Shown: piece by piece, positions 58,166 through 64,000 of the stretch
Numbering within the stretch: position 1 is the stretch's first letter
How the letters are laid out: every line of letters starts with the position of its first letter
Source of the DNA: JAJEFO01 sp965214325
GTDB lineage: Bacteria > Pseudomonadota > Alphaproteobacteria > Rhodobacterales > Rhodobacteraceae
DNA length: 64,000 bases
Assembly (NCBI GenBank): GCA_965214325.1
Contig: CBDCBG010000006.1
Coordinates: forward strand, 868,001-932,000
Direction of reading: 5' to 3'
Notes under the pieces: generated by a model
Database searches by the model: none
Told to the model about the DNA's origin: nothing
The model's input: only the letters and a program-made list of their open reading frames with translations
Position numbers and translations under genes: made by a program

Positions 58166-60612
58166 TGGCCGTGGCCGGGATCAAGCTGCGGGTCGAGAAG
58201 TGGTTCGAAGCATCGGCGGCCTGTCTCTGCCGAAAGAGAGTTCCTGCAATCATCGTCGTGCTGCTTGCCACGGCTGCTGCGGCGACCGGGCTGCGCAACC
58301 TTGTCATCGACACGTCGACCGAGTCCTTTCTTCGGACCGGGGACCCGGTACTTGAACGATATGAAGAGTTCCGCGACCAATTCGGCCGCGACGACGTGAT
58401 CATCGTTTCCGTCGAGCCGGACGAGATGTTCACCCTGGAGTCCCTGACCAGTCTGAAGGAGCTGCACGACGCCCTTGCCGCTGGCGTTCCCAACCTTGCG
58501 AGCATCACTTCCATGGTCAACGCCCGCAGCACGAGGGGAGAAAGCGACCGGCTGATTGTCGAGGATCTCCTGCAAACCTGGCCGGACTCCGAGCAGGACC
58601 TTGCGACCCTTCGGACCCGGGTTCTGGCTAATCCCCTGTACCGCAACCTGCTGATCTCGCCCGATGGCACGGTGACCACGGTCGCGCTCGAGCTGGCGAG
58701 GTTCACCGAAATCGAAAAGCAGTCGGTCGACGACGCGCTTGCCCTGTTCGACGAATCTCCCCTAGACGCGGATCCCCGCGAACGCCTGAGCGATGACGAG
58801 ACACAAGAGGTGGTCGAAGCCGTCGGCGAAATTGTGGCAGAGCATCAGCGCGACGGCTTCGTCCTGCACGCCGCGGGAACCCCTGCGGTCACGGAATCCC
58901 TGAAGTCGGCGCTTCAGAAAGATGCGGGACGCTCCATCCTGCTGGCGATCACGGTGATAGCGTTCCTCTTGTTCGCAACGTTCCGGTCGGCTGCGGCAGT
59001 GATGCTTCCCTTGGGAGTCGTGCTGCTGGCGCTGCTGAGCACGCTTGGGCTCATGGGTCACATGGGCACCCCCGTGACATTGCCGACCGTCATTCTTCCG
59101 TCCTTTCTGCTTTCCGTGGGCGTCGGCGCGGCGGTTCACCTGCTTACCATCCATTTCAGGAACGTCCGCGCCGGACATGACCGGGAGCAGGCGATCATCG
59201 CTGCGGTCGGCCATGCCGGACTGCCGGTCCTGCTGACCAGCCTGACCACCGCCGCCGGCTTGGGTTCCTTCGCCGTCGCCGAAGTCGCCCCGATCGCCGA
59301 CCTGGGCCGATATTCCGCGATCGGGGTCCTGATCGCGCTTGTCTACACTTTGGTCCTCCTGCCTGCAGGGCTTGCACTCATCCCGTCGAGGGCCATGCAC
59401 GCTGGCGCAGTGACCATCAAGGCGTCGGCCATGACTGACAGGGTGTTGGCTGCATTCGCGAGATTTGGCGTTCGCAACGCCGTGCCGATCGTCTGCGCGT
59501 TCCTGGCCGCGTCGGCAGTCGCTTTCGGATTCGCGGTGCAACTGCGCTTCTCGCACGACATCCTGTCATGGCTGCCCGATCACTGGCCGGTGCACCAGGC
59601 AACCCGCGCCATAGATCGCGATCTGGGAGGGTCGGTGTCGCTCGAGGTCGTGCTGGACACGGAGACCGAAGACGGACTGCACGACCGGGACACGCTGATC
59701 AAGCTCGATGCGCTGAAGCGGGACATCGAGGCAAACGCGGCAGGTCCAACCAAGGTAGGTGCCGTCCTGTCCGTGGCAGACCTGCTGAAGGAAATTCACC
59801 AGGCACTGAACGAGAACCGCGCGGAATTTCGCCGCATCCCGGAAAATCCCGCGCTGATTCCACAGGAATTCCTGCTCTTCGAGAATTCCGGCTCGGATGA
59901 CCTGGAGGATCTCGTCGATTCCCGATTCAGCCGCGCACGCTTCAGCATGCGGGTGCCTTGGCAGGACACGCTGACATATCCGCCGTTCATCCGGGACGTG
60001 GAGGCGCGATTCGCGAACGCCTTCGAAAGTTCCGCCGAAGTGACCGTAACCGGCATCATGAGCCTGCTGAGCAGGACCCTCGAGAACGCGATCCGCTCCG
60101 CTGCCCGCAGCTATCTCATCGCGGGAATCGTGATCACGCTGATGATGATCGCGCTCATAGGGCGCATCGGAACCGGACTCATCAGCATGCTTCCCAATTT
60201 CACGCCGATTCTCTTCACGCTCGCGCTGATGCAGATCGCCGGGATCCCCCTGAATCTCTTCACCATGCTGGTCGGCTCGATCGCCATTGGCCTCGCCGTG
60301 GACGACACGGTCCATTTCATGCATCACTTTCACAGGTATCTTGAGCGCACCGGGTCCGTGGAGGCCGCCGTGCAGGAGACATTGCAAACCTCCGGTCGCG
60401 CAATGCTGGCGACATCCACGATACTGACCGCCGGATTCTTTATCTTCTGCCTTGCAGACATGAAGAACCTGATCGATTTCGGGTTCTTGACCGGCATCAC
60501 CATCGTGACGGCACTGGCCGCGGACTTCGTTCTTGCGCCAGCACTGATGGCACTTCGCTATCGCAGCCTGCAGCGGCCGGATTCAACGGCACAACAGGGA
60601 GAAACCGAATGA
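58162..60612 (+). CDS. MMPL-type RND exporter (COG1033 family)
   Basis: An 816-residue inner-membrane transporter with two homologous halves. Each has a first membrane helix (PAIIVVLLATAAAATGL; VPIVCAFLAASAVAFGFAV), a large periplasmic loop and a five-helix bundle (e.g. SILLAITVIAFLLFATF; LPTVILPSFLLSVGVGAAVHLLTIHF; IAIGLAVDDTVHFMHHFHRYL). The acidic pair in LAVDDTVHF matches the proton-relay position of MMPL proteins. The next two genes encode a LolA-like and an outer-membrane protein, so the set probably moves a lipid or hydrophobic molecule to the outer membrane. Confidence 0.92.
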   Translation: MMAVAGIKLRVEKWFEASAACLCRKRVPAIIVVLLATAAAATGLRNLVIDTSTESFLRTGDPVLERYEEFRDQFGRDDVIIVSVEPDEMFTLESLTSLKELHDALAAGVPNLASITSMVNARSTRGESDRLIVEDLLQTWPDSEQDLATLRTRVLANPLYRNLLISPDGTVTTVALELARFTEIEKQSVDDALALFDESPLDADPRERLSDDETQEVVEAVGEIVAEHQRDGFVLHAAGTPAVTESLKSALQKDAGRSILLAITVIAFLLFATFRSAAAVMLPLGVVLLALLSTLGLMGHMGTPVTLPTVILPSFLLSVGVGAAVHLLTIHFRNVRAGHDREQAIIAAVGHAGLPVLLTSLTTAAGLGSFAVAEVAPIADLGRYSAIGVLIALVYTLVLLPAGLALIPSRAMHAGAVTIKASAMTDRVLAAFARFGVRNAVPIVCAFLAASAVAFGFAVQLRFSHDILSWLPDHWPVHQATRAIDRDLGGSVSLEVVLDTETEDGLHDRDTLIKLDALKRDIEANAAGPTKVGAVLSVADLLKEIHQALNENRAEFRRIPENPALIPQEFLLFENSGSDDLEDLVDSRFSRARFSMRVPWQDTLTYPPFIRDVEARFANAFESSAEVTVTGIMSLLSRTLENAIRSAARSYLIAGIVITLMMIALIGRIGTGLISMLPNFTPILFTLALMQIAGIPLNLFTMLVGSIAIGLAVDDTVHFMHHFHRYLERTGSVEAAVQETLQTSGRAMLATSTILTAGFFIFCLADMKNLIDFGFLTGITIVTALAADFVLAPALMALRYRSLQRPDSTAQQGETE

Positions 60613-61406
60613 GGAATGCCGCACTTGTCCTGATCGCCTGCATGCTCCTGCCACTTCCCGCAGCGCAGGCAGCCGACGATCAGGCACTGGAGATCATGCG
60701 ACGGGCCGATGCGCTTGATGACGGCGACAACCGCACGGCCCGCATGTCCATGACGCTGATCGACCGTGACGGAAACGCCAGGACACGCCAACTTCAGACA
60801 TTCATGAAGGATCGGGGCCAGGACACTCTCAACCTCATGTTCTTCCTTTCGCCGTCGAACGTGCGCAACACGGGATTCCTGACCCGTGATTTCCGCGACC
60901 CGGGTCGGGATGACGACCAATGGCTGTATCTGCCCGAACTGCGAAAGACGAAGCGCATCGCCGGATCCAGCAAGTCGCAGTCGTTCATGGGCACCGACTT
61001 CTCCTATTCGGACATGACGCGGCGCGTGACGGAGGAATGGGACTACAGGCTTCTGGGTGAACGTGACGTGCGCGGTGAGCCGGCCTGGCTCATCGAGGCA
61101 ACGCCGGCATCGGCGGCGGTCAGGGAACGCTATGGCTATGCGAAGTCGGTGTTGTTCGTTCGCAAGGACATCGACGTGGTGGTACGGGCAGTCCACTGGC
61201 TGACGAACGGCGGCGAATTGAAATACCTGGACATCGCCGGGCTGGAAAGAATCGACGGCATCTGGACGCGCGTCGAACTCGACATGCGCACAGTGAGAAA
61301 CGAGAAGACGCAGCATCGCACGGTGCTGCGCTTCGAAGGCGTCCGCTATAACCAGGACCTTGGCGAGGACCTGTTCACCTTGCGGCAGCTCGAAAGGGGC
61401 CTTTGA
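60609..61406 (+). CDS. LolA-like outer-membrane lipoprotein-sorting protein (COG2834)
   Basis: A 265-residue periplasmic protein with a Sec signal peptide (MRNAALVLIACMLLPLPAAQA) and a LolA/LolB-type half-barrel: ARMSMTLIDRDGNARTRQLQTF, LMFFLSPSNVRNTGFLTRDF, QWLYLPELRKTKRIAG and SFMGTDFSYSDMT. The YLPELRK...SFMGTDFSY form is the version that goes with MMPL-type RND exporters. It overlaps the exporter gene (ATGA) and probably carries its substrate across the periplasm. Confidence 0.9.
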   Translation: MRNAALVLIACMLLPLPAAQAADDQALEIMRRADALDDGDNRTARMSMTLIDRDGNARTRQLQTFMKDRGQDTLNLMFFLSPSNVRNTGFLTRDFRDPGRDDDQWLYLPELRKTKRIAGSSKSQSFMGTDFSYSDMTRRVTEEWDYRLLGERDVRGEPAWLIEATPASAAVRERYGYAKSVLFVRKDIDVVVRAVHWLTNGGELKYLDIAGLERIDGIWTRVELDMRTVRNEKTQHRTVLRFEGVRYNQDLGEDLFTLRQLERGL

Positions 61407-61414
61407 TCGTTGCC

Positions 61415-62830
61415 ATGACAATGCGGGCCGTCCTAGTCCTGATCCTCGCAGCCGGCCCTGCCCTCGCTCAGGGTGAGCTTGACCGCGTGCTTGAGGGATT
61501 CGAAGACACGCCCGCATTTCCGCCGCCCGATGACATCCAGACTGTCCTGGCAGGCTTCGACACCGGACACGGACCGGCGCCCGAGCAGCCGCCCCCCCTG
61601 GAAGCGCCTCCCGCCCGGCTCCGGTTCGGAGGACGGCTCAGCCAGCGGTTCGTGGTCAATGTCGCCCATGACGCCCCGCCGCCTGCCGAAGTGGATCATC
61701 GCGGACTGTCCTCGATGCAGTCGCGGCTGGACCTCGAAGCGGACGTCAGGCTTGGATCTGACTGGAAGGCCCGAATCGATGGGCATCTCTGGCACGATCC
61801 GGCGGCCTACAGGGCAAGTGGCGAGGCGGAGCGTCCATCGGGATTTTCCGACGCGTACGGACGCGAAGCGGAAATCGACGAGTTCTTCCTTCAGGGGCCG
61901 GTTTCGGGGAGCTTCGACATCACTTTCGGTCGTCAGATCCTGGCCTGGGGCAGATCGGATCTCTTTCGAGTGACGGATGTGCTCAATCCAATCGACAACC
62001 GCCTTCCGGGCCTGAGCGACATCAAGGATCACCGGTTGCCGGTCACGGCACTTCGGCTGGACCATTACGCGAATCCCTGGTCAATCAGCATGATCGCCAT
62101 TCCCGAGCGCCGCTTCGACAAGCTTCCCGTGCCCGGCAGCGACTTCTTCTTCGGAACGGGATCACCGCCGCCACGTGCATCACCGAACGACACGTTCGGC
62201 GCGCCGGAACTGGCATTGGCGCTGAACGGCACGTTTCGGGGCTGGGACATTTCCATCTACGGCGCACGATTGTACGACGACCGTCCACACCTCGCAGCGA
62301 CACCTTCCGGAGAGCCGCAACTGCGCCACGGCCGGATCACGATGGCAGGCGCGGCCGGGAATCTCGTGCGCGGCAGCTGGCTCGTCAAGGCGGAAGCGGC
62401 ATCGTTCGCAGGCCTGCGCTTTTCCAACGCGGGCGAACGGACATTCTCGCGCCTGACAACGCTGGCAGGCATCGAGTATTCCGGAATTGCCGACACCGCC
62501 ATCGCCCTTGAAGCCCGGAATCACCACATTCCTGAATTTGACGACCGCCTTGCCGTGATGCCCGATGAGCGTCGGCGCAATGAGCCGGCGACCGCTCTCC
62601 GGGTCCAGAGAACCTTCCTGAACGATACGCTTGACGTTACGATCCTTGCGCTGACCTTCGGGAAAACCGGCGAACTCGGCACCGCCCGCAGGCTTCAGCT
62701 TGACTATGCCTGGACAGATGCGCTTCAGTTGTCAACCGGACTGGTGGCCTACCAGTCGGGAGAGCAGGCGCCGTTTCGAGGAATCGGGAACAACGACCGC
62801 CTGTTTGCCACGCTCAACTTTCATTTCTGA
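61415..62830 (+). CDS. outer-membrane beta-barrel protein of the RND set
   Basis: A 471-residue protein with a signal peptide (MTMRAVLVLILAAGPALAQ), a Pro-rich periplasmic stretch and then alternating amphipathic strands ending in a terminal Phe (LFATLNFHF), the mark of outer-membrane barrels. FGRQILAWGRSDLFRVTDVLNP is a segment seen in DUF1302-like proteins that accompany MMPL exporters and LolA-like proteins. A TTG at 61403 would overlap the previous stop; the ATG at 61415 is used here but the start is uncertain. The three genes form one coupled operon. Confidence 0.85.
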   Translation: MTMRAVLVLILAAGPALAQGELDRVLEGFEDTPAFPPPDDIQTVLAGFDTGHGPAPEQPPPLEAPPARLRFGGRLSQRFVVNVAHDAPPPAEVDHRGLSSMQSRLDLEADVRLGSDWKARIDGHLWHDPAAYRASGEAERPSGFSDAYGREAEIDEFFLQGPVSGSFDITFGRQILAWGRSDLFRVTDVLNPIDNRLPGLSDIKDHRLPVTALRLDHYANPWSISMIAIPERRFDKLPVPGSDFFFGTGSPPPRASPNDTFGAPELALALNGTFRGWDISIYGARLYDDRPHLAATPSGEPQLRHGRITMAGAAGNLVRGSWLVKAEAASFAGLRFSNAGERTFSRLTTLAGIEYSGIADTAIALEARNHHIPEFDDRLAVMPDERRRNEPATALRVQRTFLNDTLDVTILALTFGKTGELGTARRLQLDYAWTDALQLSTGLVAYQSGEQAPFRGIGNNDRLFATLNFHF

Positions 62831-62860
62831 CTTGTGCCTGCGGGTGGTAGGGTCGACTCG

Positions 62861-64000
62861 ATGAACGAGGTTTTCCAGAGACTGAATCTGCCCGAAGTCC
62901 GCGCCAGCCTGGAAGAGTGGTTCCTCACCTACGTGCTGGCGGCCGAAAGCGCGGTTCAGGCAGGACTGATCCTGCTGGCGTTGCTGTTCGGCCGATTGCT
63001 TGGTCCGCGACTGCGCCGCGCCATCGCCGCGGCACCGGCGTTCCGAACTCGCCATGCCGAGTTGCGGGGCTTCGTCGATCGCCTCGCTGCACTGTCCACC
63101 CCGATCGTCATCCTCCTGTGCCTGTTGATTGCTGTCGAGGCAGGGGCGCAAACCCGTTTGTTCGGCCATCGCCTTACCCAGATCGCGGCGAGTCTCGCTG
63201 GGGCCTGGGTGGCAATCCGGCTGATCTCGGGATTCATCAGCAACGACCTGGTGGCCAGACTGGTCGCCTGGATCGCCTGGATTCTGGCTGCGCTGGTCGC
63301 CCTTGGTCTCTTTGACCTGACGATCGCGTTGCTCGACGGCATTGGCATGACCTTCGGGCAGGTGCGAATTTCGCTGCTTGCCATCGCGAAGGGCATCCTG
63401 GCCCTGGGAGTCCTGCTGTGGATGGCACTGGCATCATCCAACCTTCTCGAACGGCAAATCAAGCAGTCGGACAACCTGACGCCGACGGTCCAGGTGCTGG
63501 TCTCCAAGATCGTCAAGATCGTGCTCGTGACCTTTGCTTTCCTGGTGGCGATCGGCAGCCTGGGCATCGACCTCACGGCACTCACGGTGTTCGGCGGCGC
63601 ACTTGGCATCGGCGTGGGGATCGGCCTGCAGAAAATCGTGTCCAACCTGATCAGTGGTCTCTTGCTGCTGATGGACAAGTCGATCAAGCCGAATGACGTC
63701 ATTGCGGTTGGCAACACCTATGGATGGGTCGCTTCGCTTGGAGCGCGCTATGCGGCGGTCCGAACCCGCGAAGGCGTCGAATACCTCATCCCGAACGAGG
63801 AATTGATCACGCAACGTGTCGAGAACTGGTCGCACAGTGACAAGGCGGTCCGGCTCTGCATTCCGGTCGGAATTTCCTACAGTTGCGATGTACGGCTCGC
63901 GATGGACCTTTGCTGCCAGGCATCTGCAGGCGCCGAGCGGGTGCTGGCCGACCCGCCGCCACGATGCCTGCTAAGGAGTTTCGGAGAGAGCGCGATAGAC
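62861..64000 (+). CDS. MscS-family mechanosensitive ion channel (partial)
   Basis: The first 380 codons of a gene that runs past the window. After an N-terminal helix there are about five hydrophobic segments (e.g. AGLILLALLFGRLLG; TPIVILLCLLIAVEAG; IVLVTFAFLVAIGSLGI). The pore helix motif is GGALGIGVGIGLQKIVSNLISGLLLLMDKSIKPNDVI, followed by the beta domain YLIPNEELITQRVENWS. It releases osmolytes on hypo-osmotic shock. It begins 31 bases after the barrel-protein gene but need not be part of that operon. Confidence 0.93.
   Translation, partial: MNEVFQRLNLPEVRASLEEWFLTYVLAAESAVQAGLILLALLFGRLLGPRLRRAIAAAPAFRTRHAELRGFVDRLAALSTPIVILLCLLIAVEAGAQTRLFGHRLTQIAASLAGAWVAIRLISGFISNDLVARLVAWIAWILAALVALGLFDLTIALLDGIGMTFGQVRISLLAIAKGILALGVLLWMALASSNLLERQIKQSDNLTPTVQVLVSKIVKIVLVTFAFLVAIGSLGIDLTALTVFGGALGIGVGIGLQKIVSNLISGLLLLMDKSIKPNDVIAVGNTYGWVASLGARYAAVRTREGVEYLIPNEELITQRVENWSHSDKAVRLCIPVGISYSCDVRLAMDLCCQASAGAERVLADPPPRCLLRSFGESAID

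Overview
The window reads as chromosome of a high-GC alphaproteobacterium, probably near the Rhodobacterales. The clues are the ftsZ C-terminus (PAFLRRQAN), a GTTC-N7-GTTC (alphaproteobacterial type) LexA box, the murB-ddl-ftsQ-ftsA-ftsZ order, a corrinoid protein plus a DUF1638 protein, and twin-arginine and NMT1-type transport genes. I found no rRNA, tRNA or CRISPR array. Starts were chosen from Shine-Dalgarno sequences and from 1- or 4-base overlaps, which are very common here.

Regions. (1) 1-1704: a Rieske oxygenase overlapping a glyoxalase. (2) 2473-8600, minus strand: division and cell-wall cluster murB-ddl-ftsQ-ftsA-ftsZ, without murC or murG upstream. (3) 8719-9835: an SplB-like radical SAM gene with a LexA box lying exactly between its -35 and -10 elements and an apparently leaderless start. 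(4) 10366-11070: a corrinoid protein. (5) 11142-18541: a LysR regulator divergent from a tightly coupled operon of NMT1-type ABC importer, FAD oxidoreductase, CaiB-type CoA transferase, enoyl-CoA hydratase and ferredoxin, an uncharacterised catabolic route. (6) 18742-25553: dCMP deaminase-like gene, then purine catabolism xdhA-xdhB-xdhC-guaD. (7) 26228-40906: a sugar island with an Rbs-type ABC importer, FGGY kinase, split transketolase and divergent SorC regulator, then SMP-30 lactonase, AGE epimerase and IclR regulator divergent from an SDR and an RraA-like aldolase. (8) 41401-42039: DUF1638. (9) 42111-46664: a HTH-antitoxin/PIN-toxin operon broken by two insertion sequences. (10) 47006-48382: DegP-type protease. 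(11) 48690-57774: two adjacent IS66-family elements; the second holds a serine-recombinase element, which itself holds a DruA-transposase IS. (12) 57875-64000: MMPL-type RND exporter, LolA-like protein, outer-membrane barrel protein and a partial MscS channel.

The strongest results come from mobile DNA, where ends and target duplications can be read directly. Five insertion sequences plus one recombinase element have exact ends and target duplications, so the broken ancestral genes can be rebuilt in frame. The most novel-looking items are: an IS66-family element whose transposase gene is translationally coupled to an adenine-methyltransferase gene, present in two diverged copies; a small integrative element with a 17-bp symmetric attP and a TG core; and a transposase fused to a DruA (DUF4338) domain. 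In the sugar island the kinase, split transketolase and importer suggest capture, phosphorylation and two-carbon transfer of an unusual ketose. The xdh-guaD set would turn guanine into xanthine and then urate.
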